Both the position numbers and the translations under genes were made by a program. DNA of 45,995 nt from JBDTSW01 sp051004675 (GTDB lineage: Bacteria > Actinomycetota > Thermoleophilia > Solirubrobacterales > 70-9): positions 1-45,995 of the forward strand of contig JBPCKC010000071.1 in the NCBI GenBank assembly GCA_051004675.1, written 5' to 3'. Below the pieces are notes generated by a model. The model was not told the DNA's origin. It saw only the letters and a program-made list of their open reading frames with translations, and did not search any database. Within the stretch, counting starts at the first letter, position 1; each line of letters starts with the position of its first letter. This document shows positions 23,940 to 32,379 of the stretch, piece by piece.

Positions 23940-24085
23940 GGAGGCGATGCCTTTCGGTGGTCGGAGGGCGGCACCCTACGGGAAGAGCGCACTGACATCG
24001 CCACGGGGAGATTCAGCACGACCACCGGGGCGCAGACTTGAGCGGCTCGGCGGTGAGCTCGGAGGACGCGCGTGCAGCTCCGCGG

Positions 24086-25129
24086 CTAGGAAGCCGGACA
24101 CTCGACGCCAAGGCAGTCCTCGTCTCCGTTGCCGGAGGCGTAGTTCCCTTGACCGTCGATGCCCTGGCTGCGAATGCCGACGCCGCGATTCTCAGTTGCG
24201 GCGTTCTGGGCCACGACCGCCTGCGTATCGAGGACGCGAATCCCATCGCCAAAGCTGTAGGCGACGTTGTTGAGCCGAACCTGACCGGATTCGACTCCGG
24301 TGACCTCGACCCCGTGCCCGGAGGCATCGCGGACCCTGTTCTTCCTGATCGAGAACGGCCCCTCCTGGGCGTCCAGCGCGATGCCTGTCGCATGGGTGTG
24401 GCGCACATCGTTGTCCGTCACCGTGAGCCCGGTCCCATCCACCTGCGTCGCGTCGATGCCTATGCCTCCGGTCCCGAAAATGGAGTTTGAGGCGATCTCG
24501 ACTCCATCGCTCACCCCGACGGTCACTCCCGCCCCGCCGCTCGCGAGCACGACGTTCTCCTTCAGGATCGATTCGTCGAAGTACCCCAGGGAGATCCCGC
24601 TCTCGTTGCCCACAAAGCGACTCTCTCGGACCGTGAGGTTCGACCCCAAAAAAGCGTCGAGGCCGGTGCCGGAGCTACCGAGCACCTTCACGCCCCGCAC
24701 GACGATGTCCTTGTTGCGATCTTCGGGCCTAATCTCGATCCCCGTTCCATTGCTCTCGAGCCGTGCCTTTTCAACCGTCGAATGGGCCGCGCCGATCAGC
24801 TCGATGCCCTTGTTGAATTCGCGTATCGTGCCGCCGGCTTTCGAGCTCGTGATCCGCAGGTGACCGGAGAAGGTAGAGCCCGCGGCGGTGGCGATCCCCC
24901 TGCCCGAGCCGTCGCCCCGGATCTCATGACCGTTGAGGTCAACCGTCACATCGTCACGGGTGACGACGAGTCCGTCCGACCCGGAGCAACTCAAGTCCTC
25001 GTGAAGGACCACGTCGTGCTTGACGCTGGCGCCGCACCCGATCGCCGCCGCGCGATCCACGAAACCGAAGGTCGCAACCGACGCGGCGAGCCCCAGACTC
25101 AGGGTGGAAATCAGCCCACGGGCTTGCAC
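24086..25129 (-). CDS. secreted right-handed parallel beta-helix repeat protein
   Basis: A 347-residue protein with a signal peptide (about residues 1-29, ending in DRAAA). It opens with the conserved segment LHEDLSCSGSDGLVV and DDVTVDLNGHEIRGDGSGRG. Around ten coils of about 22 residues follow, with the recurring pattern of a short strand, Asn/Asp and Gly-x-Gly (for example GTGIEIRPEDRNKDIVVRG). The C-terminus is GIDGQGNYASGNGDEDCLGV plus a second Cys. Start at GTG 25129, 19 bp inside the end of the upstream paralogue and preceded by GGGGG, implies translational coupling. The fold is used by pectate lyases and carbohydrate-binding proteins; no catalytic motif is obvious. Confidence 0.85.
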   Translation of the reverse strand: MQARGLISTLSLGLAASVATFGFVDRAAAIGCGASVKHDVVLHEDLSCSGSDGLVVTRDDVTVDLNGHEIRGDGSGRGIATAAGSTFSGHLRITSSKAGGTIREFNKGIELIGAAHSTVEKARLESNGTGIEIRPEDRNKDIVVRGVKVLGSSGTGLDAFLGSNLTVRESRFVGNESGISLGYFDESILKENVVLASGGAGVTVGVSDGVEIASNSIFGTGGIGIDATQVDGTGLTVTDNDVRHTHATGIALDAQEGPFSIRKNRVRDASGHGVEVTGVESGQVRLNNVAYSFGDGIRVLDTQAVVAQNAATENRGVGIRSQGIDGQGNYASGNGDEDCLGVECPAS

Positions 25130-27132
25130 TTAACCCCCAGGCACTGCTTGCGGCTCCCGTTGTCCTCAGCCTCGTTGTCGCCCCCATCGATCCCGAGGGA
25201 GCGGATCCCAAGTCTGCGGTTTTCGACCGCGCGGTTCTCGCGGACGGTAAAGCTGGAGCTCTGGACATCCAGCCCGTCGTCGAGGTTCCAACTCGCCCGC
25301 GCGCCGCGGATCCGCCCACCCGTCGCCAGCGGGGACACCAGAAAGCCGTCGAGCGCGTTACCGGTCGCGCTGTTCTCTGCTCCGAACACCGTCGCGTCGG
25401 CATCTCCCACGAAGTAGCCGCTCTGCCCGTTGCCGCTCGACTCGTTGACGGTCAGCTTGGCCCCGGTCACGTTCGAGCCGATGTGAATCCCGTCGGCCGC
25501 GTTGGTACGCGTCTTGTTGAGGCTGAGCTCCGCATCGTCAAGTGGGTCGTTCACGCTGCCGGCTAGATGGATCCCGTGGCCGTCGCTGCCGGAGACACTG
25601 CTGCCTCCGATGTAGGCGTCATCCGCGTTCACCGCTTCGATGCCGGCAGCTCCGCTCGCGCCCACGACGTTGTATATGAGGTGGGGGCTCGTCGCGTCGC
25701 TGGCGTCGATTCCGGAGCCTCCGCTCGCACGAACGACGTTCCGCTCGGCCCCGACCTGCACCGTGTCCGCGAAGGAGATCCCAACGTCTCCGGTTCGCTT
25801 CACGACGTTGTAGTCCACGGAAAGGTTTTGAACGAGACCGTCGGAGGGTGGCCTGATCACAGACAGCCCGATGTGCCCGCTGTCGAGCACCGTGTTGGAA
25901 CCGACGAAGCCCCGGTCTTCTGCGTGCGCGCGGATTCCGTCGTAACCGCTGCCCAGGACGATGTTGCTCTCGACGACGACGTCATCGCCGCGCACGTACA
26001 GGCCGCTGTCCTGCGTGTCGGTGATGTGATTATCCCGAACCAATGCTTGGTTGGCGCCCTGGGCGTGGATCCCGTCCTGCCCGCTTCGGAATACCACGTT
26101 GCCAATCGCATCCGACGCCTGCGCCGAGCCGAAATCGATGCCGTGGCCGTCGCTGTCCCCAACCGAGTTCCGGATCACGTAGATATCGTGGTTCCCGTCG
26201 TTCTCGGCCCCCAGTTTGATGCCGGCGCCGGAGCTATCGAAAACCGAGTTCCCGCCCACGATCGTGCTCGCGCTTCCGGTGAGTCGGATCCCCGTACCGG
26301 TGCTGTCTGTGACCACGTTCCCGCGCACCTCCGAGCTGCCAAGGGTCAAGTCGATTGCGGGGATGTCTCCGAGGCACTCGGGACAGGGTCCGGTGCCCGT
26401 GACATGGTTGTTGATGACGTGGGCGTCGTGGTGTCCCGTCAGGATCATCTCGTTTCCGGAGATCGTGTTTCCGGCGTACCGGTTCCCCTGCGCCGGATCG
26501 AAGTTGCCGTCGATCTTCACGCCCTGATAGCGATTGTTGCTGATCGTGGAGTCGACGAGGTTCAAGTTGTCGGGGCTATTGCCGCTGACACCGGAGTCGT
26601 TGTTGGCGCTGGCCTCGATGTTTTGGAGCGTCACTCCGTCGGTTCCCACCAGCGCAACTCCGGTCTGCGTATTGGCGTTCGCCTGGGTGTCCTCGACGGT
26701 GCCGTTGGCGGCTTTTGAGAGGACGATGCCGAACACGTTGCTCGTCGCGGCGATGTTCGCGACTCGGAGGTAGAAGAGGGTCCCCTCGGGACCGGCGGCG
26801 TCGCTGCCGTAGATGCCCCTGTCGAAGTCGCGGACGGTGCCGTTCTTGATCGTGACGCCGTCGTAGTTCCCGGAGACCCTGATCCCAGTGTCGGACTTGT
26901 CGGGGTTCTCGTTAATGTCGTTGCCGCGCAGGAAGTGTCCTCCGAGATCGAGGGTGACATCCGGCGCACCAATGACGAGGCCAGATCCGGAGGGACAATC
27001 CAGATCCTCGGTCAGGGTGGTATCGGTCGTGATCGTGTCCCCGCAGGAGACCGCCTGCGCTTGCGCAGGGGCCCAGGCCGCAGCCGCGCAGAACGCTGCG
27101 AGTGCACATCCGGCCAGCGCCTTTCCCCCCAT
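25111..27132 (-). CDS. secreted right-handed parallel beta-helix repeat protein, long paralogue
   Basis: A 673-residue protein with a signal peptide cleaved near residue 27 (AAAAWAPAQAQA). The first mature segment, LTEDLDCPSGSGLVIGAPDV then TLDLGGHFLRGN, matches that of the downstream gene. About twenty-five beta-helix coils follow with repeated motifs such as DSSGAGIKLG, DSDGHGIDFG, RSGQDGIHAQG and DTQDSGLYVRG. It ends GIRSLGIDGGDNEAEDNGSR followed by CLGVKC, almost the same as its paralogue. It is probably surface-exposed or extracellular and may bind polysaccharide. The two genes look like a tandem duplication with different numbers of coils. Confidence 0.87.
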   Translation of the reverse strand: MGGKALAGCALAAFCAAAAWAPAQAQAVSCGDTITTDTTLTEDLDCPSGSGLVIGAPDVTLDLGGHFLRGNDINENPDKSDTGIRVSGNYDGVTIKNGTVRDFDRGIYGSDAAGPEGTLFYLRVANIAATSNVFGIVLSKAANGTVEDTQANANTQTGVALVGTDGVTLQNIEASANNDSGVSGNSPDNLNLVDSTISNNRYQGVKIDGNFDPAQGNRYAGNTISGNEMILTGHHDAHVINNHVTGTGPCPECLGDIPAIDLTLGSSEVRGNVVTDSTGTGIRLTGSASTIVGGNSVFDSSGAGIKLGAENDGNHDIYVIRNSVGDSDGHGIDFGSAQASDAIGNVVFRSGQDGIHAQGANQALVRDNHITDTQDSGLYVRGDDVVVESNIVLGSGYDGIRAHAEDRGFVGSNTVLDSGHIGLSVIRPPSDGLVQNLSVDYNVVKRTGDVGISFADTVQVGAERNVVRASGGSGIDASDATSPHLIYNVVGASGAAGIEAVNADDAYIGGSSVSGSDGHGIHLAGSVNDPLDDAELSLNKTRTNAADGIHIGSNVTGAKLTVNESSGNGQSGYFVGDADATVFGAENSATGNALDGFLVSPLATGGRIRGARASWNLDDGLDVQSSSFTVRENRAVENRRLGIRSLGIDGGDNEAEDNGSRKQCLGVKCKPVG

Positions 27133-27139
27133 CGAGGAG

Positions 27140-27145
27140 AACCTA
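27140..27145 (-). promoter_or_regulatory. -10 element (TAGGTT) of the beta-helix operon
   Basis: On the minus strand TAGGTT is followed by 7 nt and the ATG at 27132, the leaderless spacing. This promoter probably drives both beta-helix genes. Confidence 0.6.
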
Positions 27146-27223
27146 CCCCGAAACCGGGTGGGATGTCAACTGGGAACCGGCCTCGGCCGGTTCCGACCTG
27201 GTGTCGTCGCCATCGGCGGGGCA

Positions 27224-27229
27224 TAGAAT
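27224..27229 (+). promoter_or_regulatory. -10 element (TAGAAT) of the AidB-like gene
   Basis: TAGAAT is followed by 7 nt and the ATG at 27237. The flanking sequence is nearly the same as before the gene at 17301, where TAGAAT is followed by a GC-only spacer and ATGGC. Confidence 0.6.
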
Positions 27230-27236
27230 CCCCGCG

Positions 27237-28910
27237 ATGGCAACCACCGAGCCGCGCCCGACCTCGCCCACCCACGAGGTCTTCAACCAGGCTCCGCCGC
27301 TCGAGGGCTACAACGTCTTCGAGGCCGACGCCGTCCTCGGCGAAGCGATGACGCGCGAGGGAGCCGAGTGGGCGTCGGAGCGGCTGCGCGCGCTGGGCGC
27401 CGTCTGCGGGCGGCCCGACGTGATCGAGCTCGGCCGCCTGGCGAACGAGAACCGGCCGCGGCTACGCACCCACGACCGCTTCGGGCACCGCATCGACGAG
27501 GTCGAGTTCCACCCCGCCTGGCACGAGCTGATGCGGATCGGCGTGTCGCACGGGATCCACGCCTCGCCGTGGCTCGCACCCGGCCCCGGTGCCCACGTGG
27601 CCCGCTGCGCGGCCGCGATGATGCTCACCCAGGTCGAGGCCGGAGTGATGTGCCCGATCTCGATGACCTACTCGGTGTTTCCCGCGCTGCGCCACCAGCC
27701 GGAGCTGGCGGCCGAGTGGGAGCCTCGGTTCGGCTCGCTGGAGTACGACGAGCGCCTGGTGCCGGCGATCGACAAGAAGGGCGCGCTGTGCGGGATGGGC
27801 ATGACCGAGAAGCAGGGCGGCTCGGACGTTCGCGCCAACACCACGACCGCCCGCCCGCTGAACGGCGGCGGGCCCGGCGCGGAGTACGAGGTGACCGGCC
27901 ACAAGTGGTTCCTCTCGGCGCCGATGTGCGACGCGTTCCTAGTCCTCGCCCAGACCGACGGCGGGATCTCCTGCCTGCTGATGCCGCGCTTCCTCCCCGA
28001 CGGCGAGCGCAACGGCATTCGCCTCCAGCGGCTGAAGGACAAGCTGGGCAATCACTCCAATGCCTCGTCGGAGGTGGAGTTCCTCGGCGCCTGGGCCCGG
28101 CTCGTCGGCGAGGAGGGCGCCGGCGTCCGGACGATCATCGAGATGGTCAACCACACCCGCCTCGACTGTGCGGTCGGGTCGGCCGCCGGCATGCGGTTCG
28201 CCACGGCGGCCGCGATCAACCACACGTCCCACCGCTCCGCGTTCGGCGGGATGCTCTCCGAGCAGCCGCTGATGCAGAACGTGCTCGCCGATCTGGCGAT
28301 CGAGTCGGAGGCGGCGACGATCTCCTCCCTGCGGCTCGCCCGCGCCTACGACGAATCGATCGGCGGCGACGAGCAGGCCACGGAGCTCAAGCGCATCTCC
28401 AACGCGGTGCTCAAGTACTGGATCTGCAAGCGCGGGCCCTCGCACGCGGTCGAGGCGCTGGAGTGCTTTGGCGGCAACGGCTACGTCGAGGAGTCGGGCA
28501 TGCCCCGGATGTACCGCGAGAGCCCGCTCGCCTCGATCTGGGAGGGCTCTGGCAACGTGCAGGCGCTCGACGTCCTACGCGGGATGGCGCGATCCCCAAG
28601 GGCGCTCGAGGCGTTCTTCGCCGAGGTGGGCGAGGCCGCAGGCGCAGAGCCTCGCCTGGACCGCTTCACCGCCGAGCTCCGCGAGGAGCTCGGCGATCTG
28701 GACGCCATCGAGTCCCGGGCACGCCGCGTCGTCGAGTGGATGGCCCTCGCCCTACAGGGCTCGCTGCTGGTGCGCTACGGCGACGAGGCCGTGGCCGACG
28801 CCTTCTGCGCCTCGCGCCTGGAGGGCGACGGGGGACGCGCGTTCGGCACCCTGCCGAAGGGCGTCGACTTCGAGCGCATCATCAACCGGCACGCGCCGGT
28901 CGCGAGCTAG
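27237..28910 (+). CDS. AidB-like acyl-CoA dehydrogenase family protein
   Basis: A 557-residue flavoprotein of the acyl-CoA dehydrogenase superfamily. The AidB branch is indicated by the length (E. coli AidB is 541), by VMCPISMTYSVFPALR near residue 140, by CGMGMTEKQGGSDVRANTTT near 185, and by GHKWFLSAPMCDAFLVLAQ. The C-terminal segment MYRESPLASIWEGSGNVQAL contains the conserved Glu region. E. coli AidB is induced by alkylating agents and binds DNA; many homologues probably act on branched acyl-CoAs, so the substrate here is open. It is monocistronic, and its stop shares a CTAG with a small convergent ORF. Confidence 0.92.
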   Translation: MATTEPRPTSPTHEVFNQAPPLEGYNVFEADAVLGEAMTREGAEWASERLRALGAVCGRPDVIELGRLANENRPRLRTHDRFGHRIDEVEFHPAWHELMRIGVSHGIHASPWLAPGPGAHVARCAAAMMLTQVEAGVMCPISMTYSVFPALRHQPELAAEWEPRFGSLEYDERLVPAIDKKGALCGMGMTEKQGGSDVRANTTTARPLNGGGPGAEYEVTGHKWFLSAPMCDAFLVLAQTDGGISCLLMPRFLPDGERNGIRLQRLKDKLGNHSNASSEVEFLGAWARLVGEEGAGVRTIIEMVNHTRLDCAVGSAAGMRFATAAAINHTSHRSAFGGMLSEQPLMQNVLADLAIESEAATISSLRLARAYDESIGGDEQATELKRISNAVLKYWICKRGPSHAVEALECFGGNGYVEESGMPRMYRESPLASIWEGSGNVQALDVLRGMARSPRALEAFFAEVGEAAGAEPRLDRFTAELREELGDLDAIESRARRVVEWMALALQGSLLVRYGDEAVADAFCASRLEGDGGRAFGTLPKGVDFERIINRHAPVAS

Positions 28911-29050
28911 CCGGTAAGCGCCGCGATCAGCGCCACCGCGACGCCTCCGCCGAGGGCGAGCCCGACGGCGTTGGCCACGGTGATCCAGGCGCCGCCGAGA
29001 CGGTCGGCCTGGGCATCGTCCGGCTCGACTATGAGCAAACGTTCATACAT
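28907..29050 (-). CDS. 47-residue putative membrane protein
   Basis: ATG 29050 opens a 47-codon frame beginning MYERLLIVEPDDAQADRLGG. About 25 residues of hydrophobic sequence follow (AWITVANAVGLALGGGVAVA, continuing to near the end), one predicted membrane helix. On this strand AATACT lies 7 nt before the ATG, the leaderless spacing used by neighbours. The stop TAG overlaps the stop of the convergent AidB-like gene in a CTAG, as at two other convergent junctions here. No family is recognised. A charged start, a helix and a good promoter position make it more than a random frame, but proof is lacking. Confidence 0.5.
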   Translation of the reverse strand: MYERLLIVEPDDAQADRLGGAWITVANAVGLALGGGVAVALIAALTG

Positions 29051-29128
29051 AGGCCCGAGTATTACACCGCGCCCGTCGGACCCTAAATCTCGTTCGGGGC
29101 CCCGAGCCCCGTCTGGACTCCCGGCGGT

Positions 29129-30322
29129 TCAGTCGAGCCAGTGGTCGTCGAGGCGACGCACGAGCGCCTCGGCGAGGCGCGCCGCGTCGGCCACGGTGGC
29201 GTAGTCCACGTTCTCGGGCACGTCGGTGGGCCAGTGGTAGTTGGCCGGCTGCTTGAGGGCTGTGACGGAGGCGAGTGACGCGCACTCGTAGCCGTGGGCG
29301 AGGGGGATGCACCCGTCCGTGGCGTTGCGGAGGCGAAGGCCGGGGTAGAGATGGATTCCGAGCTCGTCGGCGAGCCGGTCCACCAGTGCGAGCGAGCGCT
29401 GAGGGTACTCGCGCATCCCCCGCATCCCCTCCCCTCGCAGCACGCACAGGTGCGGCGAGCCGACGGTGTCCACGCTCATGATGAACGTGGACTCGACTGG
29501 AAGCTCCGGAAAGTGCCGGCGTCCGAACGCCTCCATGCCCTGGCACAGGTCCTCCTCGGAGGTGGAGACGAGCATGACCCGCGTGCGCTCGGTCGGACGC
29601 TCCGCGAGGGCGCGGGCGAGGGCCACCAGCACGGCGACGCCGGTCGCGTTGTCGTTCGCGCCGGGCACCACCGCCCGGAGGCCGATGTCGACCATGGCCG
29701 CCGCGAAGCCGGCGGAGACCACGGCCCCCGCCCGGGTGAGCAGACGGCTGCCGATCAGCGAACCGAGCGCGACGCCTGCGGGGCCGCCGATGATCGGCCA
29801 CATGAGCGGCGGGCTGGTGCTGGCGTCCTCGATCAGCCCCGCCCGGTCGGCGAGCTCGGGGATCCGGGGATCGAAGACCAGGCCCGAGTGTGCCGCGTCG
29901 TGGTGGGCGACGAGGACGACCGTGCGCTCCGCGTCGGGGGCGCCGGCGAAGGCGACCACGTTCGAGGCGTTGCCCTTCGGCAGGATCTGGCGCAGCAGGC
30001 GGCGCCCCGGGGGCATGTCGGTCGCGGCCGCGTAGGCTGCGGCGGACCCGAGCACGAAGCCCGCCGCGCGATGGCCCCGAAGCGAAGTCCCCCCCGCGAG
30101 CGCGCCGGCAAGCCCGGCCAGGCCCAGGGGCCACCAGTAGGTGCTGTGCTGGCGCTCGGTCTCGATCGCCGCCACGGCTCCGTGCTCGCCCAGGCGAGCC
30201 GCGACCCATTCCGCCGCCTCAAGCTCGCCAGGCGAACCGCTCTCACGCTCAATCCCGGCGAGATCGGTGACGAGCTCACGCAGCCACTCCTGGTCGAGAT
30301 AGGCAGTCGCGCTCGAGGCCAT
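29129..30322 (-). CDS. M28 family zinc peptidase, membrane-associated
   Basis: A 397-residue protein of the M28 aminopeptidase family. Co-catalytic metal ligands can be assigned by motif: His and Asp in VLVAHHDAAHSG (H140/H141, D142), Asp in GANDNATGVAVL, the Glu pair in STSEEDLCQGMEAF, Asp in SVDTVGSPH, and the C-terminal His in NYHWPTDVPEN. Unusually, two hydrophobic stretches (about residues 64-100 and 170-215) are inserted around the catalytic part, so it is probably membrane-bound. It is divergent from the M50 protease gene with a 73-bp shared promoter region. TAGATT lies 9 nt before its ATG. Confidence 0.87.
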   Translation of the reverse strand: MASSATAYLDQEWLRELVTDLAGIERESGSPGELEAAEWVAARLGEHGAVAAIETERQHSTYWWPLGLAGLAGALAGGTSLRGHRAAGFVLGSAAAYAAATDMPPGRRLLRQILPKGNASNVVAFAGAPDAERTVVLVAHHDAAHSGLVFDPRIPELADRAGLIEDASTSPPLMWPIIGGPAGVALGSLIGSRLLTRAGAVVSAGFAAAMVDIGLRAVVPGANDNATGVAVLVALARALAERPTERTRVMLVSTSEEDLCQGMEAFGRRHFPELPVESTFIMSVDTVGSPHLCVLRGEGMRGMREYPQRSLALVDRLADELGIHLYPGLRLRNATDGCIPLAHGYECASLASVTALKQPANYHWPTDVPENVDYATVADAARLAEALVRRLDDHWLD

Positions 30323-30382
30323 CGGCGCCGAAATCTAGGTGATCCTCAAGCCCCTTGGGCGAAGGCCAACGAGCGCCCACCC

Positions 30383-30388
30383 TACGAT
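30383..30388 (+). promoter_or_regulatory. -10 element (TACGAT) of the M50 protease gene
   Basis: TACGAT is followed by 7 nt and the ATG at 30396, again the leaderless arrangement. Confidence 0.55.
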
Positions 30389-30395
30389 CAGCGGC

Positions 30396-31589
30396 ATGCC
30401 CACACGCAGCGCTATCGAGCTGTTCACGTTCCGCGGCATCCGGGTCGGAGTGGATTACTCCTGGTTCCTCGTCCTGTTCCTGGTGATCATCTCGCTGTCG
30501 GGGTTCTTCAAGGACGTACTCGGGACCGACCAGGATGCGGTGGGGCCCTACGTACTGGCGGTGATCAGCGCGCTGGCGTTCTTCGGCTCGATCCTCCTGC
30601 ACGAGCTGGGACACGCGGTGGTTGCGCTGCGCGAGGGCATCGGGATCACCGGAATCACCCTGTGGCTGTTCGGTGGAGTCGCGCGGATGAGCCGCGACAC
30701 CGACTCGCCCGGCGCCGAGTTTCGCATCGCCGTGGCCGGGCCGGTGGTGACGCTCGTCATCGCCGCGGGATGCCTCGGGGCGGGTTTCGCGATCGGCGGC
30801 GAGGGGTTCTGGGACGCCTTGCGCTTCGACGGCGAGGCGGGGCTCTCGGGCGCGCTCGCCGTGCTCGCGTGGGTCACGGTAGTGAACGTGTTCGTCCTCG
30901 CCTTCAACCTCATCCCGGCGTTCCCGCTCGACGGCGGGCGGATCGCCCGCGCCGCCGCCTGGCGGCTCACGGGCGACCGCGCCAGGGCGACGAGGATCGC
31001 CGCGACGATGGGCCAGGGGTTCGCCTACGTGTTCATGGGCCTCGGCATCTATCTCCTGGTCGTCGAGGAGGAGGTGATCAGCGGCATCTGGCTAGCTCTC
31101 GTGGGCTTCATCCTCGGCTCGGCAGCCCGCGGCGCCGTCGCGCAGACCGAGCTGACAAAACGGATCGAGGGAATAACGGTCGCCGACGTGATGGATGCCG
31201 AGCCGGTCGCAATCCCGGAGGGCACCAGCGTCGAGCGTGCCCTGGAGGAGTTCTTCCTGCGCTACCGCTGGCCATGGTTCCCGGTGGTGGACACCGCGCA
31301 GCGCCTCACGGGCCTGATTCATCGCGGCGCTGCCGACGCGGTCCCCGAGGGCCGGCGCAGCACGGCCCTCGTCAACGAATTCCTCACCGCCGGTGGCGGT
31401 GCCGGCGCCGGCGGTGGCGACGAGGCGCTCGGCGTCTCGCTGGATGCGCCGATCGAGAGCCTGCTGGGGAACGATCAGCTCCGGCGCCTCGGTGGCCTCC
31501 CCGCGGTGGACGCTGACGGGCGTCTGCGGGGCGTCATCACCGCCGAGCAGGTCGGGCGGGCGCTTCGCAACGCCCTGGCCGACGGCTGA
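30396..31589 (+). CDS. M50 family site-2-type intramembrane metalloprotease with CBS-like domain
   Basis: A 397-residue polytopic membrane protease. The zinc motif is LLHELGHAVVAL (H69, E70, H73) in the second hydrophobic segment. The third ligand, D179, lies in NLIPAFPLDGGR. Six or so membrane helices end near residue 245. Residues about 258-397 resemble a CBS-domain pair (ITVADVMDAEPVAIPEGTSV and GLPAVDADGRLRGVITAEQV), interrupted by a Gly/Ala linker. CBS modules in this subgroup sense adenine nucleotides. Such proteases cleave membrane-anchored anti-sigma factors or signal-peptide remnants; no anti-sigma gene is adjacent. The stop lies 40 bp before sdhC. Confidence 0.92.
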   Translation: MPTRSAIELFTFRGIRVGVDYSWFLVLFLVIISLSGFFKDVLGTDQDAVGPYVLAVISALAFFGSILLHELGHAVVALREGIGITGITLWLFGGVARMSRDTDSPGAEFRIAVAGPVVTLVIAAGCLGAGFAIGGEGFWDALRFDGEAGLSGALAVLAWVTVVNVFVLAFNLIPAFPLDGGRIARAAAWRLTGDRARATRIAATMGQGFAYVFMGLGIYLLVVEEEVISGIWLALVGFILGSAARGAVAQTELTKRIEGITVADVMDAEPVAIPEGTSVERALEEFFLRYRWPWFPVVDTAQRLTGLIHRGAADAVPEGRRSTALVNEFLTAGGGAGAGGGDEALGVSLDAPIESLLGNDQLRRLGGLPAVDADGRLRGVITAEQVGRALRNALADG

Positions 31590-31616
31590 GCGCCCGGCTC
31601 GAGTTCCCTGGCGACA

Positions 31617-31622
31617 TAGGAT
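31617..31622 (+). promoter_or_regulatory. -10 element (TAGGAT) of the sdhCAB operon
   Basis: TAGGAT is followed by 7 nt and the ATG at 31630. Its last two bases are the AT of an in-frame ATG at 31621, which therefore is unlikely to be the start codon. Confidence 0.6.
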
Positions 31623-31629
31623 GGCGGCG

Positions 31630-32379
31630 ATGAGCGCACCGGCGACGATGCCCGCCGATCCCGGCGCGGCGCCCACGAGGGGGGCCTGGCTGCGCGAGGT
31701 CTGGCGCTCCTCGATCGGCAAGAAGGTGATCGTCGCGATCTCGGGGGGCATCCTGGCCGCCTACGTCCTGCTGCACGTTCTGGGGAACCTGAAGGCCTTC
31801 CAGGGCGCCGACGCCGGCGGCGCCCCGATCGACAGCTACGCCGAGTTCCTGCGCACGGTCGGCGACCCGGTGGTCCCGCGCAGCGGGATCCTCTGGGCGG
31901 TTCGCGCGATCCTGATCGTGGCGCTCGTCCTCCACGTGGTCGGCGTGGTGCAGCTGTCGAAGCGAAACGCCGCGGCCAGGCCCGCCGGCAACAACGCCAA
32001 GCGGATCGCGCGCTCGTTCTCGTCGCGGACGATGCTTCCCGGCGGCCTGTTCCTGCTGGCCTTCATCGTCTTCCACATCCTCCAGTTCACGACGGGCACA
32101 ATCAACTCCGACGAGTACATCGAGGGGGCCGTCTACCGGAACCTCTACGAGGCGTTCCAGAACCCCCTGTTCGTGGCGGTCTACGTGGGAGTCTCGATCG
32201 TCCTCGGCCTGCACCTGCGCCACGGGATCTGGAGCACGACGCAGACGGCGGGCTGGGACAAGCCCAACCGCAATCCGACGATCCGGCGCAGCTCGAACTT
32301 CCTGGCGGTGGCGATCGCGGTCGGCTTTGCCGCGGTCCCCCTCGCTTTTTGGACCGGGATCCTGGAGGCGCCGGCATGA
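31630..32379 (+). CDS. sdhC: succinate dehydrogenase cytochrome b subunit (class B, single large anchor)
   Basis: A 249-residue membrane anchor with five hydrophobic helices. Candidate heme-b ligands are spaced through the helices: H49 (LLHVLGN), H102 (LHVVGVV), H149 (VFHILQF), and H195 or H198 (LHLRHGIW). This matches the di-heme anchor of class B enzymes such as Bacillus subtilis Sdh and Wolinella Frd, and the Sdh1-type anchor of mycobacteria. It would pass electrons between the flavoprotein/Fe-S subunits and menaquinone. Start chosen at 31630 from the leaderless -10. The stop overlaps the sdhA start (ATGA). Confidence 0.92.
   Translation: MSAPATMPADPGAAPTRGAWLREVWRSSIGKKVIVAISGGILAAYVLLHVLGNLKAFQGADAGGAPIDSYAEFLRTVGDPVVPRSGILWAVRAILIVALVLHVVGVVQLSKRNAAARPAGNNAKRIARSFSSRTMLPGGLFLLAFIVFHILQFTTGTINSDEYIEGAVYRNLYEAFQNPLFVAVYVGVSIVLGLHLRHGIWSTTQTAGWDKPNRNPTIRRSSNFLAVAIAVGFAAVPLAFWTGILEAPA

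Noticed and set aside
31621..31629. Upstream ATG of sdhC at 31621
   Set aside because: The ATG overlaps the TAGGAT -10, while the ATG at 31630 has the 7-nt leaderless spacing seen at other genes.
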